DNA of 64,000 nucleotides from Candidatus Enterococcus courvalinii (GTDB lineage: Bacteria > Bacillota > Bacilli > Lactobacillales > Enterococcaceae). The notes under the pieces were generated by a model that searched no databases, was not told the DNA's origin, and saw only the letters and a program-made list of their open reading frames with translations. This document shows positions 53,374 to 63,970 of the stretch, piece after piece. The position numbers and the translations under genes were made by a program. The stretch covers positions 99,179 to 163,178 of the forward strand of contig NZ_JAFLWI010000008.1 of NCBI RefSeq assembly GCF_017315945.1. Direction: 5' to 3'. Position 1 is the stretch's first letter. Every line of letters starts with the position of its first letter.

Positions 53374-54335
53374 TGGACAAGAAAATTATTGGAATTGATT
53401 TAGGTGGAACAACTGCAAAGTTTGCAATTATGACTCCAGAAGGTGAAATTCAACAAAAATGGAGTATTGATACCAATATTTTAGATGAGGGTGTACATAT
53501 TGTCCCTGAAATCATTGAATCAATCAATCATCGTTTAAATTTATATAACATGAAAGCGGAAGACTTTATCGGTATTGGCATGGGGACTCCGGGAAGCGTG
53601 GATAGCGAAGCTGGAACAGTTATTGGTGCGTATAACTTGAACTGGACAGAATTACAACCAGTGAGAGAACAAATCCAATCAGGTACTGGAATCCAGTTTG
53701 CGATTGATAATGATGCCAACGTTGCTGCCTTAGGTGAGCGTTGGAAAGGTGCTGGCGAAAATGATCCTGATGTTGTTTTCGTTACATTGGGAACAGGTGT
53801 TGGCGGTGGAATCGTTGCTGCTGGCAATCTTGTACATGGCGTTGCTGGTAGCGGCGGCGAAATTGGTCATATCACTGTGGATCCAAATGGGTTTGAATGC
53901 ACATGTGGGAAACGTGGCTGTTTAGAAACAGTTTCTAGTGCGACAGGTGTCGTACGTCTAGGTCGTTTCTTAGCGGAAGAATATGCAGGTGACTCAACAC
54001 TTAAAGCAATGCTTGATAATGGTGAAGAAGTTACAAGTAAAGACATTTTCGAATTGGCAGAAGATGACGATCCCTTTGCATTGATGGTTGTGGATCGTGT
54101 TTGTTTCTATCTAGGACTAGCTTGCGGAAACTTAGGAAACACATTGAACCCTTCAAGTATCGTTTTAGGTGGCGGTGTATCTGCAGCAGGCGAATTTTTA
54201 CGTAGTCGTGTCGAAAAATACTTTATGGAATTCACTTTCCCACAAGTAAGAGAATCAACAAAAATTAAATTAGCAGAGCTTGGTAATGAAGCAGGTGTCA
54301 TTGGAGCTGCATCATTAGCCTTGAAATTTGCGTAA
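53373..54335 (+). CDS. glcK: ROK family glucokinase
   Basis: The 320-residue enzyme phosphorylates glucose to glucose-6-phosphate. It begins KKIIGIDLGGTTAKF with the phosphate-binding loop. The ROK zinc motif is CTCGKRGCLE near residue 175, preceded by GEIGH with the sugar-binding residues. Start 53373 is preferred over an upstream in-frame codon at 53313, which lies inside yqgQ. Confidence 0.95.
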   Translation: MDKKIIGIDLGGTTAKFAIMTPEGEIQQKWSIDTNILDEGVHIVPEIIESINHRLNLYNMKAEDFIGIGMGTPGSVDSEAGTVIGAYNLNWTELQPVREQIQSGTGIQFAIDNDANVAALGERWKGAGENDPDVVFVTLGTGVGGGIVAAGNLVHGVAGSGGEIGHITVDPNGFECTCGKRGCLETVSSATGVVRLGRFLAEEYAGDSTLKAMLDNGEEVTSKDIFELAEDDDPFALMVVDRVCFYLGLACGNLGNTLNPSSIVLGGGVSAAGEFLRSRVEKYFMEFTFPQVRESTKIKLAELGNEAGVIGAASLALKFA

Positions 54336-54350
54336 AGATGGAGGCAACTC

Positions 54351-54743
54351 ATGTTTTTTTGGATTAATATTTTTTTGATCGCGATTATTTTAGCGATTGT
54401 ATTTTGGGAAGCATACTTACGTATCATGGCAAAACGTTCAGCAAAAATGTTAGAAGAAGAAGAGTTTCGTGAAGGAATGCGTAAAGCACAAATCATTGAT
54501 GTCAGAGAAAAAGATGTTTTTGATGCTGGACATATTTTAGGTGCACGAAATATTCCTTATACCGTATTAAAGAATTCATTAGGCTCCATTCGTAAAGACC
54601 AACCTGTCTATATCTACGATCAAAGAAAAAGCTTGAGCATTCGAACAGCTAACAAATTACGTAAAGAAGGCTTTAAAGAACTTTATATTCTAAAAGGCGG
54701 CTATGATGGCTGGTCTGGTAAAATCAAAAGTAAAAAAGTTTAA
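54351..54743 (+). CDS. Membrane-anchored rhodanese-like protein, catalytic cysteine missing
   Basis: The 130-residue protein has one N-terminal membrane helix (about 3-22) and a rhodanese domain (about 44-126) with IIDVREKDVFDAGHILGARNIP. The active-site loop reads YDQRKSLS where a cysteine is expected after the YIY strand, so sulfurtransferase activity is unlikely. It follows glcK by 15 bp, in the same operon, and is closed by a terminator. A binding or scaffolding role is possible. Confidence 0.87.
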   Translation: MFFWINIFLIAIILAIVFWEAYLRIMAKRSAKMLEEEEFREGMRKAQIIDVREKDVFDAGHILGARNIPYTVLKNSLGSIRKDQPVYIYDQRKSLSIRTANKLRKEGFKELYILKGGYDGWSGKIKSKKV

Positions 54744-54756
54744 TTGACTATTTTTT

Positions 54757-54798
54757 AAAGGATAGAGGAACTAGTACTCAGTTTCTCTATCCTTTTTT
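54757..54798 (+). terminator. Terminator of the glcK operon
   Basis: The stem AAAGGATAGAG-GAAC / GTTTC-TCTATCCTTT is followed by T-rich sequence. Confidence 0.85.
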
Positions 54799-54859
54799 AT
54801 TTTTGTGCTCTCGTCCATTTTTGGCTAAAATAAGGAGTGAAAGGAAAGGGGCAAAGAAA

Positions 54860-55225
54860 ATGATCCAATTGAAACGAGCTTATCAAAAAGCAGAAGAAAC
54901 AGATGGGTTCCGAGTTCTTGTTGACCGTATCTGGCCAAGGGGTGTTTCTAAAGTGGAAGCAAAACTTGATTTATGGCTGAAAGAGGTCGCACCAAGTACA
55001 GAGCTGAGAAAATGGTATAACCATATCCCAGAAAAATTTTCTGAGTTCGCTGAACGTTATCAAAAAGAATTGCTAAATGAAGAAGCTTCTCACCAAGCAT
55101 TTCAGGAACTACTGGCTATTTGTCAAAAAGAAAAACAAGTAACGCTTGTCTTTGGTGCAAAAGATGAAACGGAAAATCAGGCAGTCGTGTTGAAAAAATT
55201 GTTGGATCAACAACTAGCTGTTTAA
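54860..55225 (+). CDS. DUF488 family protein (YeaO-like)
   Basis: The 121-residue protein has the family blocks VLVDRIWPRGVSK near residue 19 and WLKEVAPSTELRKWYNH near residue 41. No biochemical function is established. Start 54860 follows AAAGGGGC. It lies 18 bp before the FAD/NAD(P) protein gene and is probably co-transcribed with it. Confidence 0.88.
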   Translation: MIQLKRAYQKAEETDGFRVLVDRIWPRGVSKVEAKLDLWLKEVAPSTELRKWYNHIPEKFSEFAERYQKELLNEEASHQAFQELLAICQKEKQVTLVFGAKDETENQAVVLKKLLDQQLAV

Positions 55226-55243
55226 ATAAAGAGAAGGTGTAAG

Positions 55244-57076
55244 ATGAAGATTGGCATTATTGGTGCAGGTCCACGTGGCTTAAGCATGTTAGAAAGAATT
55301 TTACGCAATAAACAAACGAATCAATCGCTTCAAATTTATTTATTCGATGTGATTGGCCCTGGTGGACGAGTTTGGCGAATAGATCAATCAACGGATTTGT
55401 TGATGAACTCAGTTTCACAACAAGTAACACTGTTTACTGATGACACACTTTCGACGGGAGGAGTCGTTTCTCCAGGTCCCAATCTTTATCAATGGGCAAA
55501 AAAAGAGGGAATTCCATTTGTGAAACAACAATCATTGAAACAACAAAATTTTTTTCTAGTAGAGATGGCGCAATTAGGAAAAAATGAGCACACAACGCGT
55601 TGTCTATATGGTTTGTATCAGCAATGGTTTTTCATGGAACTTCAAAAAGAATATCCCGATACGATTACTTTTGTCCGCTCGCTTGTTAATAGTGTCTCGC
55701 AAACAGAAGCAGGCTTTGATTTGAAGGCGGACGATACAACATTTTTCATGGATCAGATTGTGTTGGCGAGTGGTCATTGGGAAAATGAATTGATGAATGA
55801 GGAACTGGCTTTTGCTGACTATGCACAGCAACATGGTTTATTTTATCAACCTCCAAGTAACCCAGCAGATGTTTCAGTTGACGATATTCCTACGAATGAA
55901 CCAATTTTTTTGCGTGGGCTAGGTTTAGCTTTTTTTGATTATATTGGCCTATTAACTGTCGGACGTGGTGGTTATTTTGAAGAACAAGAAGATCATTTTA
56001 TTTATCACCCTTCTGGAAACGAACCAGTTATTTACGCTGGGTCTCGCCGAGGTGTTCCCTATTATCCACGTGGCAAGAATCAAAAGCAGGGTGGTGCGAT
56101 GGCTCGACTCAAGTTATTAACAACAGAGAATCTAAAAAAATGGCAGATAAAAGGACAGTTGACAGGTGAACGTTTTTTTGACTTGTTCAAAAAAGAAGTC
56201 GAATTATTTTATTATCAAAAAACGATTGAGGAACAACAATTAGCAATCAATCCTTTTGAGTTTGAGCAGGTGTTCTTGTTAAAGCCTTCTGAAGAATGTT
56301 TGGCAGATTATCCGCAATTAGAACCTTATATTTGGTCATGGGAAAGGTTGGAACAGCCTCTCTCAACTTTTCCTGATGATTTTGAAAAAGGTGTTCGCTC
56401 CTTTTTAGCATGGCAAATCAACGAGGCTGAAAAAGGAAATGATACGGGTGCGTTTAGTTCCACCTTAGATGCAATCAAAGACTGGCGTGAACCAATTCGT
56501 GAAGCCATCGCGTGGGATGTTTTTTCAGTTGAAGAATATCGCGAACAACTGTGGTCTTGGTTTACACCGCTGAATGCTTTCTTGACTATTGGGCCCCCTT
56601 TGAAAAGAAGCAAAGAGCTTGCTGCACTGATAGATGCCGGTATTTTTCATATAGCAGCTCCACCATTTGAAATCAAACGAGCCAGAGGAAATTTTTGGAT
56701 TGAAACAGCAGAGAAAGCATTTAAAAGTCGCTATTTACTTGAAGCACATTTGCCGATTAATAGTGTGTCTTATTCGAAAAACCCAGTCATTCAAAGCATG
56801 AGTAAGAATGGTTTGATTCGTGCCTATCAAAAAACAGAAGATACAGAACATTATTTTTCAGGTGCGATTGATGTGAACAAAGCAAATCAAGTTATAGGTG
56901 CAGATGGAAAAGTGATTCCCCACTTTTATTGTTATGGGATCCCAGTTGAAGGCGTCGACTGGTTGACGGCTGCAGTGGCACGTCCATATACAGATGCCTG
57001 GAATTTAAGACAAGCAGATTTGATTGCTCGCCATTTGTTGAATAATAAAAGAAAAGTAAACAAAAAAGACAGCTAG
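55244..57076 (+). CDS. FAD/NAD(P)-binding protein
   Basis: The 610-residue flavoprotein has the N-terminal loop GIIGAGPRGLSMLERIL and an extended NAD_binding_9-type domain (about 4-165), followed by a monooxygenase-like C-terminal part with GLIRAYQKTEDTEHYFSG near residue 525 and YGIPVEGVDW near residue 565. Similar proteins are annotated only as adenylate cyclase-like or lysine N-oxygenase-like, with no proven reaction. Start ATG follows AGAAGG. A bidirectional terminator follows. Confidence 0.85.
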   Translation: MKIGIIGAGPRGLSMLERILRNKQTNQSLQIYLFDVIGPGGRVWRIDQSTDLLMNSVSQQVTLFTDDTLSTGGVVSPGPNLYQWAKKEGIPFVKQQSLKQQNFFLVEMAQLGKNEHTTRCLYGLYQQWFFMELQKEYPDTITFVRSLVNSVSQTEAGFDLKADDTTFFMDQIVLASGHWENELMNEELAFADYAQQHGLFYQPPSNPADVSVDDIPTNEPIFLRGLGLAFFDYIGLLTVGRGGYFEEQEDHFIYHPSGNEPVIYAGSRRGVPYYPRGKNQKQGGAMARLKLLTTENLKKWQIKGQLTGERFFDLFKKEVELFYYQKTIEEQQLAINPFEFEQVFLLKPSEECLADYPQLEPYIWSWERLEQPLSTFPDDFEKGVRSFLAWQINEAEKGNDTGAFSSTLDAIKDWREPIREAIAWDVFSVEEYREQLWSWFTPLNAFLTIGPPLKRSKELAALIDAGIFHIAAPPFEIKRARGNFWIETAEKAFKSRYLLEAHLPINSVSYSKNPVIQSMSKNGLIRAYQKTEDTEHYFSGAIDVNKANQVIGADGKVIPHFYCYGIPVEGVDWLTAAVARPYTDAWNLRQADLIARHLLNNKRKVNKKDS

Positions 57077-57123
57077 GATGAACAAGCCATAAGTGACTTG
57101 GACATCTTAGCTGTCCTTTTTTA
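57062..57123. terminator. Bidirectional terminator
   Basis: The stem GACAGCTAGGATG / CATCTTAGCTGTC is flanked by an A-run and a T-run, between the FAD protein gene and the minus-strand DUF3042 gene. It overlaps the end of the former. Confidence 0.85.
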
Positions 57124-57132
57124 AATAACTAA

Positions 57133-57300
57133 TTAACGTGCAACACGTTTACGCATCGCTTTTTTTCGATTTTCTTCAATCATTGATTCTTTTTCATCAA
57201 TTGGATCGATTACCGTTTTTTTAACTGAAGCGACAACACCTGCTACAGCAGCAACAGTTGCTAAACTTCCGACTAATAATCCAGATACAAATTTTTTCAT
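57133..57300 (-). CDS. DUF3042 family small membrane protein
   Basis: The 55-residue protein has one N-terminal membrane helix (about 4-26) and a charged tail (DPIDEKESMIEENRKKAMRK in pattern), matching the DUF3042 family of Lactobacillales. The ATG at 57300 has an AGAGGTG site. Function is unknown; topology suggests a small membrane-bound partner protein. Confidence 0.88.
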   Translation of the reverse strand: MKKFVSGLLVGSLATVAAVAGVVASVKKTVIDPIDEKESMIEENRKKAMRKRVAR

Positions 57301-57472
57301 TAAACACACCTCTTAATTGTTTGATACTTCTATTATGAAACAAAAACCGAAAAAAGGCTAGTTAGACGATTAGTTGAAAACCTTTACAAAAACGATTGAA
57401 AAAAATTACTAAATGTTTTATTATAAATTTACTAAATAAAATCATAGAAAAAGCTGGTGATTGCCAAAAACT

Positions 57473-57504
57473 GTTTCGAAACTTCCGTTTTCTTTTGGTA
57501 CAAT
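57473..57504 (+). promoter_or_regulatory. galE promoter with a LacI-type operator
   Basis: An extended -10 (TG-G-TACAAT, -10 at 57499-57504) lies 52 bp before galE. The palindrome GTTTCGAAAC (57473-57482), with the central CG typical of LacI/GalR operators, covers the -35 position. The GalR-like gene at the end of the operon is the obvious candidate repressor. Confidence 0.55.
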
Positions 57505-57555
57505 GAAAGATGGATGATCAAAGAGAGTCAACTATCAATAAAGGAGTGTTTAAAT

Positions 57556-58545
57556 ATGTCAATTTTAGTTTTAGGTGGTGCTGGATACATTGGCTCACAT
57601 GCAGTCGATCAATTGATCCATAACGGATATGATGTTGCTGTTGTTGATAATTTATTAACAGGCCATCGTCAAGCCGTTCACCATGATGCACGTTTTTATG
57701 AAGGTGATATTCGTGACAAAGCATTTTTGAAAACGGTATTTGAAAAAGAAAAAGTCGAAGGTGTGATCCATTTTGCCGCAAGCTCACTAGTGGGAGAATC
57801 CGTAGAAAAACCATTGGATTACTTTAACAATAACGTTTACGGTACACAAATTTTGCTTGAAGTCATGCATGAATTTGACGTAAAACAAATTGTTTTCTCA
57901 TCAACAGCAGCCACATATGGTGAACCAAAAATGTCACCAATAACAGAAGAAACCCCAACTAATCCCAAAAATCCATATGGGGAAAGTAAATTGATGATGG
58001 AAAAAATGATGAAGTGGTGTGACAATGCGTACGGGATGCGTTATGTGGCTCTTCGCTATTTCAATGTAGCAGGTGCGAAGGCGGATGCAAGCATTGGTGA
58101 AGACCATACCCCTGAAACACATTTAGTACCGATTATCTTACAAGTAGCATTAGGTCAAAGAGAAGAGTTAGCAGTTTATGGTGATGATTATGATACACCA
58201 GATGGGACTTGCGTTCGTGATTACGTTCAAGTGGAAGATTTGATTGCTGCACATATCAAAGCTTTAGAATATTTAAAAGCTGGAAATGAAAGTAACTTCT
58301 TTAATTTGGGAAGTAACAATGGTTATTCTGTCAAAGAAATGCTTGAAGCAGCTCGTGAAGTTACTGGCAAAGAAATTCCTGCAAAAATTGCGCCTCGTCG
58401 TGCAGGTGATCCAAGTAAATTAGTTGCTTCAAGTCAAAAGGCAAAAGAAATCTTAGGCTGGGAGCCTGCATACACTGACGTCAAAGCGATTATCAAAACA
58501 GCATGGGATTGGCATGTAAGTCATCCTCATGGCTACGAAGAATAG
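57556..58545 (+). CDS. galE: UDP-glucose 4-epimerase
   Basis: The 329-residue short-chain dehydrogenase/reductase enzyme interconverts UDP-galactose and UDP-glucose. The NAD loop GGAGYIGSH is at residues 7-15, the catalytic SST region ([10 protein letters not shown]) near residue 113 and YGESK near residue 140. Start 57556 follows AAAGGAG; an earlier in-frame start would lie within the promoter. It heads galE-galT-galR. Confidence 0.96.
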   Translation: MSILVLGGAGYIGSHAVDQLIHNGYDVAVVDNLLTGHRQAVHHDARFYEGDIRDKAFLKTVFEKEKVEGVIHFAASSLVGESVEKPLDYFNNNVYGTQILLEVMHEFDVKQIVFSSTAATYGEPKMSPITEETPTNPKNPYGESKLMMEKMMKWCDNAYGMRYVALRYFNVAGAKADASIGEDHTPETHLVPIILQVALGQREELAVYGDDYDTPDGTCVRDYVQVEDLIAAHIKALEYLKAGNESNFFNLGSNNGYSVKEMLEAAREVTGKEIPAKIAPRRAGDPSKLVASSQKAKEILGWEPAYTDVKAIIKTAWDWHVSHPHGYEE

Positions 58546-58555
58546 GAGAAGTGAC

Positions 58556-60040
58556 ATGTCTATCAGTCAAACAATTTGTGACTTTGCAACGCTTTCGATT
58601 GGCTCCGGTGGCTTCATGGAAATGGATCGAATTTATCTTCAAAATCGACTGTTAAGTTTGATCGGCGAAGAAGCGTTCACTGGAGAAGTCACACCACGTC
58701 CAGTAACGGTACCTGCAGTGGATTTGCTGGCAGAATTAGTTCAAGTAGCAAAGAATAATCAAGTCATTTCAGATTTGCCTGCGGAACAAGAAATATTTGA
58801 AGCACAGTTAATGGATTTTTTGACTCCACCGCCGTCTGTTGTTAATGCTTTTTTTGCTCAACACTATGCTAGTTCACCCGAGGAAGCAACCGAATACTTC
58901 TTTCAGTTGAGTCAGCAAAATGACTATATCAAAACGCGTGCGATTGCTAAAAATATCCAGTTTCCAGTACAAACTGCTTACGGAGACCTTGAAATTACAA
59001 TCAACTTATCGAAACCTGAAAAAGATCCAAAGCAAATTGCTGCAGAACGAGAAGCAGTGAAAGTAGACTATCCAAAGTGTTTGCTTTGTATGGAAAATGA
59101 AGGATATCGAGGGCGTTTGAATTATCCTGCAAGAACAAACCATCGAATTATTCGTATGAATCTAGATGGCGAAAGCTGGGGATTCCAGTATTCGCCGTAT
59201 GCGTACTACAATGAACATTCAATTATTTTGTCAGAAGTTCATCGTCCAATGCAAATCAATCGAGATACTTTCCGCCGATTGTTACGGATCACGGAAGTGT
59301 TGCCTCATTATTTTGTGGGATCAAATGCAGATTTACCCATTGTAGGAGGTTCTATTTTATCTCACGATCATTATCAAGCAGGGAGGCATGAGTTTCCTAT
59401 GGCGAAAGCACCAATGGAACGATTGATCAAATTAACTGATTATCCCCAAGTTATTGCAGGAATCGTGAAATGGCCAATGTCAGTGATTCGACTTCAATCA
59501 CCAGACAAAGAACTCCTTATAGATGCGGCAACAACCATTTTAGAAAAATGGCAAGCTTACTCGGATGCGTCCGTCGAAGTTTCAGCATATTCTGCTGACG
59601 GGACTGCACACCACACGATTACGCCGATTGCACGTAGGAAAGATGGCTACTTTGAATTAGACTTAGTGTTACGCGACAACAATGTATCTGAAGAACATCC
59701 GGATGGGATTTTCCATCCCCATCAAGACGTTCAGCATATCAAAAAAGAAAATATCGGCTTGATTGAAGTGATGGGATTAGCCGTGTTACCACCACGATTA
59801 AAAACAGAACTTGAAGAAGTGGAAAAATATTTGTTGAACCAAGAAAATCACTTAGCTGACTATCATCGTGAATGGGCAGATGAGTTGCAGGCATCTCATA
59901 CAATCACAGCAGATCATGTGACTGAAATTGTGCAGGAAGCTGTTGGTCAAGTGTTCTTGCGTGTGTTAGAGGATGCAGGTGTGTTTAAACGGACAGAAGA
60001 AGGGCAAGCAGCATTTGCTCGCTTTACTGATTATTTATAA
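58556..60040 (+). CDS. galT: UDP-glucose-hexose-1-phosphate uridylyltransferase
   Basis: The 494-residue Firmicutes-type GalT transfers UMP between UDP-glucose and galactose-1-phosphate (Leloir pathway). Recognisable blocks are CLLCMENEGYRGRLNYPARTNH near residue 175, SPYAYYNEHSI and GGSILSHDHYQAGRHEFPM near residue 264, which holds the HxH-like active site. The start at 58556 follows GGAGAAG. It lies 10 bp after galE. Confidence 0.96.
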   Translation: MSISQTICDFATLSIGSGGFMEMDRIYLQNRLLSLIGEEAFTGEVTPRPVTVPAVDLLAELVQVAKNNQVISDLPAEQEIFEAQLMDFLTPPPSVVNAFFAQHYASSPEEATEYFFQLSQQNDYIKTRAIAKNIQFPVQTAYGDLEITINLSKPEKDPKQIAAEREAVKVDYPKCLLCMENEGYRGRLNYPARTNHRIIRMNLDGESWGFQYSPYAYYNEHSIILSEVHRPMQINRDTFRRLLRITEVLPHYFVGSNADLPIVGGSILSHDHYQAGRHEFPMAKAPMERLIKLTDYPQVIAGIVKWPMSVIRLQSPDKELLIDAATTILEKWQAYSDASVEVSAYSADGTAHHTITPIARRKDGYFELDLVLRDNNVSEEHPDGIFHPHQDVQHIKKENIGLIEVMGLAVLPPRLKTELEEVEKYLLNQENHLADYHREWADELQASHTITADHVTEIVQEAVGQVFLRVLEDAGVFKRTEEGQAAFARFTDYL

Positions 60041-60052
60041 TTGATCCAGTGA

Positions 60053-61042
<990 letters not shown>

Positions 61043-61070
61043 CAAACAATTGAAATACTAATAATCAAAG

Positions 61071-61164
61071 CTAGCGAAATTTTTTGTAAGAACCTATTCA
61101 TCAAGTAACATTCCCAACAGATGAGTTTACACGTGGTTCTTATGGAGTATCGCTAGTTTTTTTT
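61071..61164 (+). terminator. Long nested terminator after galR
   Basis: The outer stem CTAGCGA / TCGCTAG (61071-61077 and 61150-61156) encloses an inner GTAAGAACC / GGTTCTTAT stem. Eight T follow. At over 80 bp it is unusually large. Confidence 0.8.
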
Positions 61165-61198
61165 GTTGTTATCTCAGACTAGGTTTCCATAAAAAGTG

Positions 61199-61207
61199 TG
61201 CTACAAT
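61199..61207 (+). promoter_or_regulatory. Extended -10 of the tsaB operon
   Basis: TGC-TACAAT lies 34 bp upstream of tsaB. No clear -35 was found. Confidence 0.4.
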
Positions 61208-61240
61208 AAGAAACGATAGTTAACGGAAAGGAACCAAAAC

Positions 61241-61963
61241 ATGATTACATTAGGAATTGATACAGCAAACCAAACTTTAGCTATAGGAATCGTGGAGGAC
61301 GATGTGGTTCTTGGACAAATTCAAACGAACATCAAACGAAACCATAGCATTACTTTGATGCCAGCAATTGACCAATTATTTGCTGATCTTCAATTAAAGC
61401 CAACAGCGATTGATCGCATCGTTGTTTCTGACGGACCAGGTTCATATACTGGTTTGAGAATCGGCGTGACGACTGCAAAAACTTTAGCTTATACAATGAA
61501 AAAAGAGTTGGTGGGTATTTCCAGTTTGAAAACAGTCGCAGCTAACTGTGTGAATATAGAAGGTGTGATTGTGCCACTCTTTGATGCAAGACGTAAGAAT
61601 GTTTACGCAGGAGCGTATCAATGGAAAGAAAATCGATTAGAAACATTGATTGAAGATAAACATTCCTCATTAGATGATTTACTCACAGAGTTAAAAACAC
61701 TTGAACAATCGATTTATTTTGTTGGTAGTGATTGCCAAAAATTTGAAACAGAATTAAAAGCAACTTTACCAGAAGCAACAATCAATTTGATTCCTCAATG
61801 GAATATCCCAAATGGAACTGTGCTAGCAAATTTAGGAGCACAAGCTGATCCTGTCTCTGATGTTCAAGCATTCTTACCAAGGTATTTAAAAAAGGTAGAA
61901 GCGGAAGAAAAATGGCTAGAAACTCATACGCCTGGAGCCGAAAGTTATGTTGAAAAAATTTAA
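61241..61963 (+). CDS. tsaB: tRNA threonylcarbamoyladenosine biosynthesis protein TsaB
   Basis: The 240-residue ASKHA-fold protein supports t6A formation at position 37 of ANN-decoding tRNAs together with TsaD and TsaE. It begins ITLGIDTANQTLAIGI and carries SDGPGSYTGLRIGV near residue 63. It overlaps the first rimI-like gene by 17 bp. Confidence 0.95.
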   Translation: MITLGIDTANQTLAIGIVEDDVVLGQIQTNIKRNHSITLMPAIDQLFADLQLKPTAIDRIVVSDGPGSYTGLRIGVTTAKTLAYTMKKELVGISSLKTVAANCVNIEGVIVPLFDARRKNVYAGAYQWKENRLETLIEDKHSSLDDLLTELKTLEQSIYFVGSDCQKFETELKATLPEATINLIPQWNIPNGTVLANLGAQADPVSDVQAFLPRYLKKVEAEEKWLETHTPGAESYVEKI

Positions 61964-62489
61964 AAAATTAACGAAATATTTGTTCCGAGAATCGTCATTT
62001 TATCCTGCTAAAGAGCTAGAAATAAATCAAGACATCTATCAAATACGTCAATTGACGACAGCAGATATCAAGGATTTGTTGACAGTCGAGAGAGAAGTCT
62101 ACCTTGGCGAATTGCCTTGGACGCGGAGCGCATTTATATCTGAATTTCGCTCTCCTTTAATTCATCTGTATTTGGGGGTCTTTATCAATGAGGGATTAGT
62201 GGGGTTCATCGGTTCACGAATCATTGGAACAGACTGTCATATTACAAATATCGCATTGATGTCTCGCTATCAGCGAAAAAGTATTGGTTCGTTCTTGATT
62301 GACGAAATAGAAAAGTTTGCTATAATGAATCGCTGTGAGACTCTTTCGTTAGAAGTTCGCGTAGGCAATCGGGATGCGCAAAAGTTGTACCGAAAGCTGG
62401 GTTTCGAATCAAAGACCATCAAAAAAGGGTATTACACTGAAAATAATGAAGATGCCTTAGACATGGTAAAAAATTTAGAAAAAGAGTGA
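61947..62489 (+). CDS. rimI: Ribosomal-protein-alanine N-acetyltransferase-like protein RimI
   Basis: The 180-residue GNAT acetyltransferase has a 30-residue basic N-terminal extension (LKKFKKLTKYLFRES) ahead of the domain. The acetyl-CoA loop region is SRYQRKSIGSFLIDE near residue 108, and YRKLGFESKTIKKGYY near residue 147 is typical of RimI. It overlaps tsaB and lies three bases before a second rimI-like gene. Confidence 0.9.
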   Translation: MLKKFKKLTKYLFRESSFYPAKELEINQDIYQIRQLTTADIKDLLTVEREVYLGELPWTRSAFISEFRSPLIHLYLGVFINEGLVGFIGSRIIGTDCHITNIALMSRYQRKSIGSFLIDEIEKFAIMNRCETLSLEVRVGNRDAQKLYRKLGFESKTIKKGYYTENNEDALDMVKNLEKE

Positions 62490-62492
62490 AGA

Positions 62493-62963
62493 TTGTTGAT
62501 TTATCAAAAAGCAGCATTTGATTACAATGACTTGGCAGAAAAACTCTGGTTGATTAGTAATCAGGCGTATACGCATGGTTCACCATGGACAAAAACACAG
62601 TTTTTAGCAGATTTACAACAACCTCATACAGATTATTTGATAGCGATTGAAGCAAACGAAATCATTGGTTTTTTGGGTTTTAGCCGTGTGGTAGATGAAG
62701 TTGAAATTACCAACATTGCAGTAAATTCAACTTTCCAAGGAAAAGGACACGCGCGACAATTATTGAAAGCATTGATTCAGCAAGAAAAAGCTAATGATGT
62801 GTTTCAAGTTTTCCTAGAAGTTCGTAAATCAAATGAAAAGGCAAAATGTCTGTATGAATCAGAAAAATTTCGAGTGTTGGGCATTCGTAAATCTTATTAC
62901 CATCAGCCAGTAGAAGATGCCTTTATTATGAGTACAAAGTTAAAGACGGAGACGATGAAATGA
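62493..62963 (+). CDS. Second RimI-like GNAT acetyltransferase
   Basis: The 156-residue GNAT protein has [21 protein letters not shown] near residue 70 (acetyl-CoA site Q-G-K-G-H-A) and [16 protein letters not shown] near residue 125. It is a tandem relative of the previous gene; both resemble RimI. A TTG start is used, with a second TTG next to it. Its stop overlaps tsaD (ATGA). Confidence 0.88.
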   Translation: MLIYQKAAFDYNDLAEKLWLISNQAYTHGSPWTKTQFLADLQQPHTDYLIAIEANEIIGFLGFSRVVDEVEITNIAVNSTFQGKGHARQLLKALIQQEKANDVFQVFLEVRKSNEKAKCLYESEKFRVLGIRKSYYHQPVEDAFIMSTKLKTETMK

Positions 62964-63970
62964 ATAGAGAATTGATTCTTGCGATTGAATCAAGTTGTGA
63001 CGAAACAAGTGTTGCTGTCGTAGAAGATGGGACAAAAATCTTGTCAAATATTGTCGCATCGCAAATAAATAGTCATAAACGCTTTGGCGGCGTCGTACCA
63101 GAAGTTGCTAGCAGGCACCACGTAGAACAAATCACGCTTTGTATTGACGAAGCGCTGACTGAGGCAAAGGTAACTGTAGCCGAGCTTTCAGCAGTAGCAG
63201 TTACCTATGGACCTGGATTAGTTGGGTCTTTATTAATTGGTATTTCTGCTGCTAAAGCATTTGCATGGGCAAATAACTTACCTTTGATTCCCGTCAATCA
63301 CATGGCGGGGCATATCTATGCCGCACGATTTGTTAAACCATTTGAATTTCCGCTCATCGCTTTACTCGTTAGTGGCGGACATACGGAACTTGTTTATATG
63401 CAAGAGGATGGTTCTTATGAAATTATTGGAGAAACACGAGATGATGCAGCTGGTGAAGCCTATGACAAAGTTGGACGTGTCCTTGGGTTGAGTTATCCTA
63501 GTGGAAAAGAAATTGATGAATTAGCACATCAAGGAGAAGATAATTATCATTTTCCAAGAGCGATGATCCATGAAGCAAACTATGATTTTAGTTTTAGTGG
63601 CTTGAAAAGTGCGTTCATTAACTTAGTTCACAATGCAGAACAACGTGGAGAAGAGCTAGATAAAAATGATTTAGCTGCTAGTTTCCAAGCGAGTGTTGTG
63701 GAGGTACTAGTGACCAAAACACTACGCGCATGCAAAGAATTTCCGGTGAAACAATTAGTTGTTGCTGGAGGTGTTGCAGCTAATCAAGGGCTTCGCGAAG
63801 GATTAACCACAGCGTTAGCGGAAGAAATGCCAGAAGTTGAGTTGATTATCCCCCCACTACGTTTGTGTGGAGATAATGCAGCAATGATTGGTGCAGCAGC
63901 ACATGTTGAACGACAAAAGGGAATTGTTGCTGAATTAACATTGAACGCAAATCCTAGTTTAGTTCTGTAA
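62960..63970 (+). CDS. tsaD: tRNA N6-adenosine threonylcarbamoyltransferase TsaD
   Basis: The 336-residue catalytic subunit transfers the threonylcarbamoyl group to A37 of tRNA. The metal-binding histidines are in NHMAGH near residue 111. [12 protein letters not shown] near residue 9, GGHTELV near residue 136 and [12 protein letters not shown] near residue 268 are conserved. It is the last gene of tsaB-rimI-rimI-tsaD. Confidence 0.97.
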   Translation: MNRELILAIESSCDETSVAVVEDGTKILSNIVASQINSHKRFGGVVPEVASRHHVEQITLCIDEALTEAKVTVAELSAVAVTYGPGLVGSLLIGISAAKAFAWANNLPLIPVNHMAGHIYAARFVKPFEFPLIALLVSGGHTELVYMQEDGSYEIIGETRDDAAGEAYDKVGRVLGLSYPSGKEIDELAHQGEDNYHFPRAMIHEANYDFSFSGLKSAFINLVHNAEQRGEELDKNDLAASFQASVVEVLVTKTLRACKEFPVKQLVVAGGVAANQGLREGLTTALAEEMPEVELIIPPLRLCGDNAAMIGAAAHVERQKGIVAELTLNANPSLVL

